A DNA stretch of 64,000 bases from Lentisphaera araneosa HTCC2155 (GTDB taxonomy: Bacteria; Verrucomicrobiota; Lentisphaeria; Lentisphaerales; Lentisphaeraceae): NCBI RefSeq assembly GCF_000170755.1, contig NZ_ABCK01000003.1:62001-126000 (forward strand), given 5' to 3'. The position numbers and the translations under genes are program-made. Shown here piece by piece: positions 8,899 to 16,702 of this stretch. The notes beneath the pieces are model-generated. The model saw nothing but the letters and a program-made list of their open reading frames with translations. It made no database searches and was not told the origin of the DNA. The stretch's first letter is position 1. Each line of letters starts with the position of its first letter.

Positions 8899-9258
8899 AT
8901 GGTCAAAATCAGACTGACAAGAACGGGTAAGAAGAATGCCCCCAGTTACAGAATTGTTGTAATGGACGCTCGCGTTCGTCGTGACGGTGCTTACATTGAA
9001 AAACTCGGTCACTATGCGCCACTTCGTGATGAAGAAGTTGTGAATGTTGAAAGAGCAGAATATTGGATCGCCCGTGGTGCTCAACCTTCAAGCACAGTAA
9101 GTGACATTATTAGAAGAGCAAAAACTGGCGAAGCAACTCGCGGTCTGAAAGGCCAGAAAAAGAGTGAAGAGCCGAAAGCTGAAGTTAAAGAAGAAACTGC
9201 TGAAGCAGTAGAAGAAGTAGCAGAACAAGTAAAAGAGGCTGCTGAGGCGGCTGAGTAA
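8899..9258 (+). CDS. rpsP: 30S ribosomal protein bS16
   Basis: A 119-residue bS16 with the standard start MVKIRLTRTGKKNAPSYRIVVMDAR and the body YIEKLGHYAPL. It binds 16S rRNA during early 30S assembly. Residues from about 85 onward form an Ala/Glu/Lys-rich acidic tail beyond the conserved core, as in many bS16 proteins of other phyla. The stop codon overlaps the next start by one base (TAATG), so khpA is coupled. First gene of the rpsP-khpA-trmD-rplS cluster. Confidence 0.97.
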   Translation: MVKIRLTRTGKKNAPSYRIVVMDARVRRDGAYIEKLGHYAPLRDEEVVNVERAEYWIARGAQPSSTVSDIIRRAKTGEATRGLKGQKKSEEPKAEVKEETAEAVEEVAEQVKEAAEAAE

Positions 9259-9575
9259 TGCTAAGTTTTCTCAAAAAACTTTTTGGTCTTGAGTCATCTA
9301 ATGCTGGTGATTTTTACCCTCAGCCTGTAGGCGGAGATGAAGATTTGGTGCAATTGGTGAAATTCATGGTCGTACGTATGGTTGATGAGCCTGAAGCAGT
9401 TCAGGTTCGTGGCGAAAACAACGACAAAGGATTTCAGATTACTGTAAAGTGCAACCAATCGGATATCGGTAAAATCATTGGTAAAGCTGGTAAGAATATT
9501 CAAGCTTTACGTGCCCTAGTCAGCGGAGCTGGCGTTCGTGGTAGTCGTAGAGTGAGCGTTGAAATAGAGGATTAA
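9258..9575 (+). CDS. khpA: KH-domain RNA-binding protein KhpA
   Basis: A 105-residue protein with a single KH domain; the GxxG loop is GKAGKNIQALR near residues 77-87, and the domain starts at DLVQLVKFMVVRMVDEPEAVQV. KhpA-type proteins (often paired with KhpB/Jag) bind RNA and affect cell size and division in Gram-positives. The place between rpsP and trmD is the conserved one for this gene. An extra N-terminal stretch of about 28 residues (MLSFLKKLFGLESSNAG...) is longer than the roughly 76-residue standard form. The Shine-Dalgarno is inside rpsP. Confidence 0.88.
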   Translation: MLSFLKKLFGLESSNAGDFYPQPVGGDEDLVQLVKFMVVRMVDEPEAVQVRGENNDKGFQITVKCNQSDIGKIIGKAGKNIQALRALVSGAGVRGSRRVSVEIED

Positions 9576-9580
9576 TCCCC

Positions 9581-10264
9581 ATACTTCATATAGATATCAT
9601 TACCTTATTTCCGGAAGTTTTTACTGAACCCATGTCGAGCTCCATTATTGGACGGGCAGTTGAAAGCGATTTAGTAAAAATTTCAATCCACAATTTGCGT
9701 GAGTATAGCACTGATAAACATCGCAGAGTGGATGACCGCCCTTACGGAGGTGGACCGGGAATGATTATGTCTTGTGAAACGATTTTTAGAGCTGTTGAAG
9801 ATTTAAAAACGCCCACAAGTAAAGTTATCTACATGAGTCCAAGCGGTGAAGTGTTTAAGCAACGCCTAGCCGAAGAACTTGTTGAAGAAGAGCATTTGAT
9901 ACTTCTTTGCGGTCATTACGAAGGTGTTGACCAGCGAGTTTTGGATGGAATTATCGATAGAGAGATATCGATTGGAGATTATATACTCAGCAACGGAAAT
10001 CTTGCTGCAATGGTTATAAGTGATGCAGTTATTCGTTTGATTCCAGGAGCCCTAGGCTGTAGCGAATCAGCAATTGACGAATCTTTTAACCAAGAAGATG
10101 GACTGTTGGAACATCCGCAGTACACAAGACCCGAAGAATTTAGACACATGCGTGTTCCAGAAGTTCTCTTATCTGGAAACCATAAAAAAATTAAAGAATG
10201 GCGTAGTGAGCAATCCTACCAGAAGACGCTGACTCGCCGACCTGATTTATTAAAGGAGAAATAA
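9581..10264 (+). CDS. trmD: tRNA (guanine-37-N1)-methyltransferase, apparent AUA start
   Basis: TrmD methylates G37 next to the anticodon of several tRNAs with SAM and prevents +1 frameshifting. The conserved trefoil-knot segments are clear: DKHRRVDDRPYGGGPGMIM, LLCGHYEGVDQRV and GDYILSNGNLAAMV. The family N-terminus (here LHIDIITLFPEVF) is encoded upstream of the first ATG (9632). Between the upstream in-frame TGA (9560-9562) and that ATG there is no ATG, GTG or TTG. The best start is ATA 9581, nine bases after AGAGGA (9566-9571) and six after the khpA stop. Using ATG 9632 would delete the LFPE motif (residues 9-12 of the longer form). I therefore annotate 227 residues from AUA. Followed by rplS after one base. 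Confidence 0.9.
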   Translation: MLHIDIITLFPEVFTEPMSSSIIGRAVESDLVKISIHNLREYSTDKHRRVDDRPYGGGPGMIMSCETIFRAVEDLKTPTSKVIYMSPSGEVFKQRLAEELVEEEHLILLCGHYEGVDQRVLDGIIDREISIGDYILSNGNLAAMVISDAVIRLIPGALGCSESAIDESFNQEDGLLEHPQYTRPEEFRHMRVPEVLLSGNHKKIKEWRSEQSYQKTLTRRPDLLKEK

Positions 10265-10265
10265 A

Positions 10266-10607
10266 GTGAATAAGATGCAACAAATTGCTCGCGAAAACGA
10301 GCGTACAGATCTTCCTGCATTCAATGTAGGCGATACTTTAAAAATTCAATACCGCATTGTTGATGGCAATAACAGCCGTTTGCAGGCGTTCCAAGGTAGC
10401 GTAATCGCTATTAAAAATAGTGGTAATAGCAAGACTTTTACACTTCGTCGTGTAACAGCTGGCCAAGGTGTAGAAAGAACTTTCCCTTTCAATTCACCTA
10501 ACCTTGATTCTGTTTCAGTAGAAAGAAAAGGACGTGTTCGTCGTTCTAAACTTTACTACCTCAGAGAGAAGATTGGTAAGTCTGCACGTATCAAGGAAGC
10601 TAACTAG
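10266..10607 (+). CDS. rplS: 50S ribosomal protein bL19
   Basis: A 113-residue bL19, located at the 30S-50S interface. Family signatures: LPAFNVGDTLKIQYRIVDG, RLQAFQGSVIAIK, FTLRRVTAGQGVERTFPFNSP and RRSKLYYLRE. It starts at GTG 10266 with AAAGGAG seven bases upstream, inside the end of trmD. Standard gene order trmD-rplS. Confidence 0.97.
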   Translation: MNKMQQIARENERTDLPAFNVGDTLKIQYRIVDGNNSRLQAFQGSVIAIKNSGNSKTFTLRRVTAGQGVERTFPFNSPNLDSVSVERKGRVRRSKLYYLREKIGKSARIKEAN

Positions 10608-10618
10608 TAGCTTAGTCC

Positions 10619-11266
10619 TTGGACGAATTATTTACCATGCCGGAGCCGGATATGTTCTTTTTCGAAGAACATTACCGGCTTCTTGGTTTTCAGGCCATTG
10701 GGGGCGTCGACGAAGTCGGACGTGGGCCACTGGCAGGCCCTGTAGTGGCGGCCTGTTGTATAATTAGAGAAGGAGTAGTATTGCCCGAAGGGGTAGATGA
10801 CTCAAAGAAGTTGAGCAGAAAAAAACGCCGACTTATTTACGATCAGCTACTAGAGGTAGAAGGTGTGAATTACGCCTTGGGAATCGTAGAAGCTGAAGAA
10901 ATTGATGAAATAAATATTTTACAAGCCAGTCATTTGGCGATGCGAAAAGCAGTTAAAGCGATGAAGGTTAAGCCAGATTATCTATTGATTGATGGTTTGC
11001 CTGTCCCGGGTTTTGAGCAAGATAGCCGTAGTATTGTGAAAGGGGATTCCCGTTCGGTATCTATTGCAGCTGCGAGTATATTAGCGAAAGAATTTCGCGA
11101 TGATTTAATGATTGAGTATTCAAAAAAGTATCCCGAATATGGTTTTGAAAAACACATGGGTTATGGAACCAAATTGCATATGGAAGCTTTGAAGAATTGC
11201 GGTCCTTGTCCACTTCATCGACGTTCCTTTGCTCCAGTGAGAAAGGCAGAAGATGAATTTAAGTGA
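10619..11266 (+). CDS. rnhB: Ribonuclease HII
   Basis: A 215-residue RNase HII, which removes ribonucleotides and RNA primers from DNA. The D-E pair is in GGVDEVGRGPLAGPVVAACC (Asp 31, Glu 32); DSKKLSRKKR, LLIDGLPVPG and SIAAASILAKEFRD carry the other conserved residues. It begins at TTG 10619; an ATG at 10637 would shorten it by six residues and is equally possible since neither has a good ribosome site. Eleven bases after rplS, as often seen in bacteria, and overlapping bioA by 14 bases. Confidence 0.93.
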   Translation: MDELFTMPEPDMFFFEEHYRLLGFQAIGGVDEVGRGPLAGPVVAACCIIREGVVLPEGVDDSKKLSRKKRRLIYDQLLEVEGVNYALGIVEAEEIDEINILQASHLAMRKAVKAMKVKPDYLLIDGLPVPGFEQDSRSIVKGDSRSVSIAAASILAKEFRDDLMIEYSKKYPEYGFEKHMGYGTKLHMEALKNCGPCPLHRRSFAPVRKAEDEFK

Positions 11267-12578
11267 TTTACAGAAAAGAGATTTAAAGCATTTGTGGCAT
11301 CCTTGTGCTCAGATGAAAGATTATGAGAGTTTTCCTCCCATGGAAATTGTTTCGGCTAAGGGAAGTTTACTTCAAACGGCAAATGACGGAGAAATGATTG
11401 ATATCATTAGTTCATGGTGGTGTAAGAGCTTAGGGCATGGTCATGAAGATATTCAGCAGTCAGTGAAAAATCAGATGGACAAGTTTGAGCATGTAATTTT
11501 AGCAAATACCTCCAATGAACTCATAGTGAATCTATGTGAAAAAATGATTGCTTTAAATCCTGCTTATGATAAAGTTTTCTTTGCAGATAGCGGTTCAGAT
11601 GGTGTTGAAGTGGCCGTTAAGATGTCCCTGCAATACCAACAGCAGAATGGGCAAGAGCAGCGTAAGAAATTCATGTCTTTACAGAATGCTTATCATGGCG
11701 AGACAATACTTACCTTAGCCTTGGGTGATTGTGGTCTTTATTCAGCTCCTTATGCAGCGTTGATGCCCGAAGTAAAAAAGATTTTAGATGTTCCCTATGT
11801 TACGGGACGAGTTGAAGACTTGGAAGAAGAAGATTTCTCAGAGCTGTTAAAGCCTCTTGAGGAATATGAAGACGAATTAGCGGGGATTGTTATAGAGCCG
11901 GTTCTTCAGGGAGCAGGTGGAATGTTGTTTTATCACCCGAGTTTCATAAAAGCCTTGCGCGAATGGACCAGTGAGCGAGGAGTTCACTTGATTGCAGATG
12001 AAATTCTAACTGGTATAGGGCGTTTAGGTAAGGCGCGTGCTTGTGAGTTCGCAAATGTAGTTCCAGACTTTTCGGTCTTTTCGAAGAGTATGACGGCTGG
12101 TTTTACTCCGATGAGTTGCGTTTTGACCACTAATGAAATTTTTGATGGTTTCTATGACGAATACGAGAGTGGCCGCGCTTTTATGCATTCGAATACCTAT
12201 ACAGGGAATGCGATTTCGGCTGCTGCTGCAGTCGCTGCTATTGATTATTATGAGAGGGAGCAAGTTTTTGCGAGAGTCGCAAAGGATTCTGCTTATATGC
12301 ACCAGCTTTTTGAGGATGTGGCAAAAGACACAGGTGCACTGCTCAATGTGAGAAGTTGTGGCTTTGTAGCTGCCGCTGATTTAGATGTGAGCTTGAAGGG
12401 TTTAGATAAAAAGCGTTGTGGTTATAGCCTGTATAAAAAGGCTGTTAAGAAAGGCTTACTCCTAAGGCCGTTGGGGGATACGGTTTACTTCCTGCCACCG
12501 TTAAATACTTCAAATGAATTGCTTGCGAAATCCGCAGATATTATGAAAGAGCTTATTTTTGAGGAGCTTCGTTCTTAG
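11253..12578 (+). CDS. bioA: Adenosylmethionine-8-amino-7-oxononanoate aminotransferase
   Basis: A 441-residue fold-type I, PLP-dependent aminotransferase that converts KAPA to DAPA in biotin synthesis, using SAM as amino donor. BioA features: HLWHPCAQMKDYE at the N-terminus, DIISSWWCKSLGHGH, FADSGSDGVEVAVKM, QNAYHGETILTLALGD, and the PLP lysine in FSKSMTAGFTPM near residue 279. It overlaps rnhB by 14 bases and so is translated from the same message. No other biotin gene is in the window. Its last 26 bases overlap the convergent 44-residue gene. Confidence 0.92.
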   Translation: MNLSDLQKRDLKHLWHPCAQMKDYESFPPMEIVSAKGSLLQTANDGEMIDIISSWWCKSLGHGHEDIQQSVKNQMDKFEHVILANTSNELIVNLCEKMIALNPAYDKVFFADSGSDGVEVAVKMSLQYQQQNGQEQRKKFMSLQNAYHGETILTLALGDCGLYSAPYAALMPEVKKILDVPYVTGRVEDLEEEDFSELLKPLEEYEDELAGIVIEPVLQGAGGMLFYHPSFIKALREWTSERGVHLIADEILTGIGRLGKARACEFANVVPDFSVFSKSMTAGFTPMSCVLTTNEIFDGFYDEYESGRAFMHSNTYTGNAISAAAAVAAIDYYEREQVFARVAKDSAYMHQLFEDVAKDTGALLNVRSCGFVAAADLDVSLKGLDKKRCGYSLYKKAVKKGLLLRPLGDTVYFLPPLNTSNELLAKSADIMKELIFEELRS

Positions 12579-12687
12579 CTTCATCTTTGGCGGGCTCCTT
12601 GCATTGCTCGTCTTGATCAGAGCAGCAGGGGCCGTTGTGGACTTGTTCGATCCAAGCTTCTATTTCTTCGGGGCTTAATTTTGACAT
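12553..12687 (-). CDS. Small Cys-containing protein, 44 residues
   Basis: A short gene that starts within the stop codon of the upstream epimerase (TAATG, one-base overlap), so it is translationally coupled. The product begins MSKLSPEEIEAWIEQV and has Cys 21, Cys 22 and Cys 29 in GPCCSDQDEQC, followed by a Lys/Glu-rich tail ending EAPQK. The Cys cluster could bind a metal, but it is too short to assign. Codon usage looks natural and the coupling is the main evidence. The 3' end runs antisense into bioA by 26 bases. Function unknown. Confidence 0.6.
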   Translation of the reverse strand: MSKLSPEEIEAWIEQVHNGPCCSDQDEQCKEPAKDEAKNEAPQK

Positions 12688-13631
12688 TATTTGCTCTGTG
12701 AAGCGTACCAAGCAGCGGCTTTTCTGAGGCCATTAACGAGGTCGGTTTGAGGCTCATAGCCGAGGTATTTTTTGGCGCTCGAAATATCGGCTACATAATG
12801 AGTGACTTCACCAACGCGCGAAGGTTCAAAGCTGAGGTCGGCCTTTACGCCAAGTTCTTCTTGGAAAACGTCTGCAACAGTTCGCAGTGGATTGCCAGAG
12901 CCATGGGCGAGGTTGAAAGTTTTGTTTTGTACTTCGCCAGTAAGGATTTTATCGACACCAGAAGATATACCCGCAACACAGTCATCTACATAGGTGAAAT
13001 CAAGGACTTTATCTTCACCATAAATAGTGATGGGTTCGCCATTTTTGATTTTCTCATAGAAGAGGGGGATGACACGTTCCATTCTTTCAATATCATTATC
13101 GTAGCGACCGTAGACGTTGCTAAAACGGTAGCAGATATAGGGTAGGCCGTAGCATTTTGAATAGGAGTAGAGAAAAGCCTCTCCAGATATTTTACTTGCT
13201 GAGTAAGGGCTTTCAGTCGTATGGAAACTTGCATCAGCCTCGTTGGTTATGTAGCGCTGGATATCGCCATAGACTTCACGAGTAGAGGAGTAGATGATAG
13301 GGATGTTGTTATTTCGACAGTATTCAATCATGTTGAAAGTCATCATGAAGTTATCTAAAGCTCGTGTTGGGTATTCGACTAATTCATGGACTTTGGCATT
13401 TGCCGCTAAGTGAATAACTAAATCTACTTTCCCGTAATCTAGGCAGCCGAGGCCGTCTGTGAAGTTGTCGTAACGGCTAGATAAATCTTGGTGGACTGTC
13501 GTGAGGTCATTTGTCCATGTGTTCTGTCGTTTATCAATACCAAAGATTTCGAAACCTTTGTCGATGAGATTGTAGGCTAGGTTTGTTCCGATTTGGCCAC
13601 TAATACCAGTAATTAAAATTCGTTTCTTCAA
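12687..13631 (-). CDS. NAD-dependent epimerase/dehydratase (extended SDR)
   Basis: A 314-residue sugar-nucleotide epimerase/dehydratase. It has the NAD-binding GISGQIG near the N-terminus, DLVIHLAANAKV, the catalytic SPYSASK (YxxxK intact), YRFSNVYGRYDNDIERMERVIP and LDFTYVDDCV. It resembles UDP-glucose 4-epimerase and related dTDP-glucose or GDP-sugar enzymes; the exact substrate is open. I place the start at TTG 13631, preceded by CGGAG, giving MKKRILITG. The longer reading from 13673 would add 14 residues unlike the family and overlap the upstream gene. Confidence 0.82.
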   Translation of the reverse strand: MKKRILITGISGQIGTNLAYNLIDKGFEIFGIDKRQNTWTNDLTTVHQDLSSRYDNFTDGLGCLDYGKVDLVIHLAANAKVHELVEYPTRALDNFMMTFNMIEYCRNNNIPIIYSSTREVYGDIQRYITNEADASFHTTESPYSASKISGEAFLYSYSKCYGLPYICYRFSNVYGRYDNDIERMERVIPLFYEKIKNGEPITIYGEDKVLDFTYVDDCVAGISSGVDKILTGEVQNKTFNLAHGSGNPLRTVADVFQEELGVKADLSFEPSRVGEVTHYVADISSAKKYLGYEPQTDLVNGLRKAAAWYASQSK

Positions 13632-13644
13632 AGTATGTCTCCGA

Positions 13645-14556
13645 TTAAAATTCAAAGTCGTAGTATTTCGCACCAGGGTGCTTAGCTAAAGGTGAGTTCG
13701 ATATGCTGATGTTTTTGGAAGACATGAGGTTTTCTAAGTCTACTAAAGGGAGTGCCTTTGGGGCGTAGTCAAATTCACTAGGGTTGAAGTCGATTTTAGG
13801 GTGCTTCCATTTATTAGCAGCGAGAATGTAGCCATTGTCTTGATAGATTCCGGCAGCAATTTCTTTGCGTTTAACGGGGAGCGCAATTTGAATGGCTTGC
13901 TTGCGAAGGCCTTCTACAAGTGTTGTTGTGGGCATCCACTTATTTCGATACATAGATATGCCGTATTTTACATAGATGCCTTTACGGATTTTGTCTTTTA
14001 TTGCAGTAATTTGGTTTTTCTTTTTAAAATTATAGTCATGCTCAAGTCCATTGGCGTAGTTTTTGACAAGTTGAACAGCCTTTTCGGGAAAGAAGCGGGC
14101 GGTGTCTCTTCTGCTGATATCAATTACAGGGATTCTTTTGTTGCCAATCTTTAGCATGCCATAAGAGTCGACGCCGTAGAATTTGCCTTCAACTTTAGGG
14201 TTGCTGCCAAGGGATTTTGTCTTATAGATGGTGATTGTGTCTCCCTTCTTATAAGGAGCATAGTATTCTTGTGCTTCTGCTAAAAAATCCTTAGAGCTTT
14301 TTGCGTCATTTGATTTTGAATACTCCTTTTCAGCGGCAAGTACTACGAGTTTTTCTGTTTCAGCAATGCTTTGTGCTTTTGGGGCAGGCCAAATTATTTT
14401 GTGTTGAGCGGCGATCTTTTCAGTTGTGATTTGTTCTTTTAAAGCTGTGGCGGCGGCTTCTCTTGCCTGGGAAATGATTTCTTGGTTAGAGAGGACGGTT
14501 TGGTCTTGTGCTTGAAGGGCAAAGATACTGAAGAGTAGGCAAGGAAATAATTTCAC
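13645..14556 (-). CDS. Secreted protein of unknown function
   Basis: A 303-residue protein with a signal peptide (MKLFPCLLFSIFALQAQ, probable cleavage near residue 16-18). The rest is Lys-rich, with an N-terminal helical part (about 25-100) and a central region, KKGDTITIYKTKSLGSNPKVEGKF, that looks like a small beta-barrel (SH3-like) followed by DSYGMLKIGNKRIPVIDI. A later segment GIYVKYGISMYRNKWMP and GYILAANKWKHP repeat a similar K-W pattern. I do not recognise a named family. It lies between pgsA and the epimerase on the minus strand with short gaps (9 and 13 bases), so is probably co-transcribed with both. Confidence 0.75.
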   Translation of the reverse strand: MKLFPCLLFSIFALQAQDQTVLSNQEIISQAREAAATALKEQITTEKIAAQHKIIWPAPKAQSIAETEKLVVLAAEKEYSKSNDAKSSKDFLAEAQEYYAPYKKGDTITIYKTKSLGSNPKVEGKFYGVDSYGMLKIGNKRIPVIDISRRDTARFFPEKAVQLVKNYANGLEHDYNFKKKNQITAIKDKIRKGIYVKYGISMYRNKWMPTTTLVEGLRKQAIQIALPVKRKEIAAGIYQDNGYILAANKWKHPKIDFNPSEFDYAPKALPLVDLENLMSSKNISISNSPLAKHPGAKYYDFEF

Positions 14557-14565
14557 AAAAGCTCC

Positions 14566-15132
14566 CTAAATATTTTTGTTGAATAGATTCTTGTTGTTGG
14601 TAAAGTACCTATAACCCGAAGTGAGGGTTATATATGCAGTAACAAGCATGAGGATGTTGATGAAAGTAGATAGGTTTTTGTTGTGGATGACTTGAGTGTT
14701 GCCTTTGATAGTCCAAAATAAAGCAATTATGCCAAGATAGGTGAACTGTAAAACAGTTTTTATTTTTCCAAATTTATCGGCTTGGATGATTATGTTTTTA
14801 CTGGCGGCAATTTGCCTTAAGCCCGTTACTGCAAATTCACGTGTCACAATAATAATGGCAAACCAATCGGGTATTACGCTCTTTTTACACAAAACAAAAA
14901 ATGCTGCAGCGACTAAGATTTTGTCAGCAAGGGGATCCATGAGCTTGCCGAAATCAGTGATGAGCTTGTGTTTTCTCGCAAGGTAACCATCTAGGAAGTC
15001 GGACAGTGCCGCAGTGATAGCAACAAGGAGGGCTGCCCAGCGAAAGAAGGCATTTGAGTCAAACTGAGCTAACACGACAAATACTAATGTTAAGCCGAAA
15101 CGGCTCACTGTGATTTTGTTGGCGATATTCAT
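14566..15132 (-). CDS. pgsA: CDP-diacylglycerol-glycerol-3-phosphate 3-phosphatidyltransferase
   Basis: A 188-residue inner-membrane enzyme that makes phosphatidylglycerol phosphate from CDP-diacylglycerol and glycerol 3-phosphate. The CDP-alcohol phosphotransferase motif is complete: D48-G49, A52-R53, G62, D66 and D70 in DFLDGYLARKHK and FGKLMDPLADK. About five transmembrane helices follow. The N-terminus MNIANKITVSRF is typical of PgsA. Its ATG overlaps the stop of the PurN-like gene by four bases. Confidence 0.93.
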   Translation of the reverse strand: MNIANKITVSRFGLTLVFVVLAQFDSNAFFRWAALLVAITAALSDFLDGYLARKHKLITDFGKLMDPLADKILVAAAFFVLCKKSVIPDWFAIIIVTREFAVTGLRQIAASKNIIIQADKFGKIKTVLQFTYLGIIALFWTIKGNTQVIHNKNLSTFINILMLVTAYITLTSGYRYFTNNKNLFNKNI

Positions 15133-16010
15133 TCTGCGAAAACAATTTCCTTTTGGTTTTGACTGTACTCAATATATTCAATGGGTAGATAATTGCCATT
15201 GGTATCAAGGTGGAGTTGGCCTTTTTCATCGATTGCAAAGCGTCCAGAAGCGAAATCATTGACTGATGGAGGGAATACAATCCAATCTCCATCAACTTTA
15301 AGGGCTTCTTGGTTTTCGTTTGCCATGTCACGAAGAGCGTCCTTTGCTTTGCCTTGGCGCTGTGCATAAATGGATTTGTATGACTCGAGATCTGTGTTTT
15401 TGAAATCTATGTCAACTTCAGGGGATAGGCCAATGATTGAGCCTTCGTCCATGCCTGCCCCTGAGCTGCTATAGGCACTGGCTACGATGACGGTAGTTCG
15501 CATGTGATCGAGATTGTTGATGACAGCAAGTTCGATGGGGATAGCATGTAGGCCAACTAGTAAGCGTTGCTTGTTGTCGTCGACCACTGTTAAGTCTCCC
15601 GGGTGCACGTTGAGGCATGGGAGTTTTTCTGTGATATTGCAAAGTGGAATGAATCCTGCGAAAATCGCAAATTCTAGAGGGAATTGTTCGAGTTTAGTGA
15701 TTAGCCCTTTGGTCCAGGCTTCTCTGGCTATTCGTCCTTCTTCTGATGCAAGAGAGATGGTCTTGAGTCCAGCCTCTTTATAAAATGTGAAAATATCATG
15801 TTCTATAAGCGGGATATTGAACTGCTTTGCTATGTCACGAGCAGCGCATCTTTCGGGTCTATCGGTAACGATGCAGGAGGGGATGAAGTTGCAGTTTTCG
15901 GGGTCTTTTTGCCAAAACTCTAGGATTTTGACTGCATTGGTACCGGAACCACTGATAAAAATGGCTGTTCGAGCTTTGCCATTGGGAGGGATTTCGAAGA
16001 ATTTTTTCAT
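15129..16010 (-). CDS. PurN-like formyltransferase with extended C-terminus
   Basis: A 293-residue protein of the formyltransferase fold. PurN features are SGSGTNAVKIL at the N-terminus, IFAGFIPL, the catalytic Asn-His pair in CLNVHPGDL, and the later Asp in AGMDEGSIIG. PurN makes formylglycinamide ribonucleotide in purine synthesis. Two points differ from E. coli PurN (212 residues): HPSLLP is replaced by HPGDL, and there are about 80 extra residues at the end containing DGDWIVFPPSVNDFASGRF. It could be the cell's PurN or a relative acting on another amine. First gene of the minus-strand run 16010-12553, overlapping pgsA by ATGA. Confidence 0.75.
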   Translation of the reverse strand: MKKFFEIPPNGKARTAIFISGSGTNAVKILEFWQKDPENCNFIPSCIVTDRPERCAARDIAKQFNIPLIEHDIFTFYKEAGLKTISLASEEGRIAREAWTKGLITKLEQFPLEFAIFAGFIPLCNITEKLPCLNVHPGDLTVVDDNKQRLLVGLHAIPIELAVINNLDHMRTTVIVASAYSSSGAGMDEGSIIGLSPEVDIDFKNTDLESYKSIYAQRQGKAKDALRDMANENQEALKVDGDWIVFPPSVNDFASGRFAIDEKGQLHLDTNGNYLPIEYIEYSQNQKEIVFAE

Positions 16011-16129
16011 ACAGGTCTTTGTGGAGCTTGATTTCAGATTTTATTTACAAGGATCAACACTATATTGAAATTGCATTTGCCTCAAGCAGGCAGGGAAAAA
16101 TAAAGATTAAATTTAAGGTTCGTTTTTTC

Positions 16130-16693
16130 ATGAGGAATTTATTAAAAGTTTCAACTATTTTCGTATTAGCACTCTTTTTTGTTCTACGCCCACAAGCTGA
16201 AGCAGCAATTGAGAATAAAGAAAGTGATGTGAGTACACTGATTGTTACAGGTTATTCATTGCATTCACGTTTGTTAGCAGATCTTTTGCAATTTCATACA
16301 AAGCAACCGGTGATTTTCATTACGAGTCCAAATGCTAAAGAAGTTTTATTTGTCCCAGCACAGAGGAAAGATGTGCCAGCTCAGAAGCCATTGAAGGTTT
16401 TGGCTGCTGAGTTTCATAATTTTGTCAACTTCGCACATCCAAAGCAAGTGGTGCTTTTGGGGGAAGAGAAATTCATTCCAAAGCACTATCGTGATGTACT
16501 CAACCCCAATATCAAAACATATGCATTGACGGATAAAGATTGGAAAATCATTGCGACTCAGTGTGAAGAGCTCTTCGGCATTAGTGGCCTTGCGGCTAAA
16601 TTCCAAGCTGAACTTGATCGTTTAGCACGTGGTGGAGCCAATATTGGTACACAAGAAAGCCGTGAGCCTCAAATCGTTTTGCCAAAGAAGTAG
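16130..16693 (+). CDS. Secreted protein of unknown function
   Basis: A 187-residue protein with a signal peptide (MRNLLKVSTIFVLALFFVLRP, cleavage expected after QAEA). I start at ATG 16130 because AAGGT lies ten bases upstream. The mature part has alternating beta and alpha character: TLIVTGYSLHSRLLADLL, PVIFITSPNAKEVLF, VVLLGEEKFIPKHY and a helical end LAAKFQAELDRLARGG. This looks like a small Rossmann-like or solute-binding fold, but I recognise no family. It lies nine bases before an ABC-2 permease and may be its extracytoplasmic partner (inference from position only). Confidence 0.7.
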   Translation: MRNLLKVSTIFVLALFFVLRPQAEAAIENKESDVSTLIVTGYSLHSRLLADLLQFHTKQPVIFITSPNAKEVLFVPAQRKDVPAQKPLKVLAAEFHNFVNFAHPKQVVLLGEEKFIPKHYRDVLNPNIKTYALTDKDWKIIATQCEELFGISGLAAKFQAELDRLARGGANIGTQESREPQIVLPKK

Positions 16694-16702
16694 CAAGCGA
16701 AT

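Noticed and set aside
13632-13673. Upstream extension of the epimerase to 13673
   Set aside because: It overlaps the preceding gene and has no ribosome site, while TTG 13631 has CGGAG and gives the family N-terminus.
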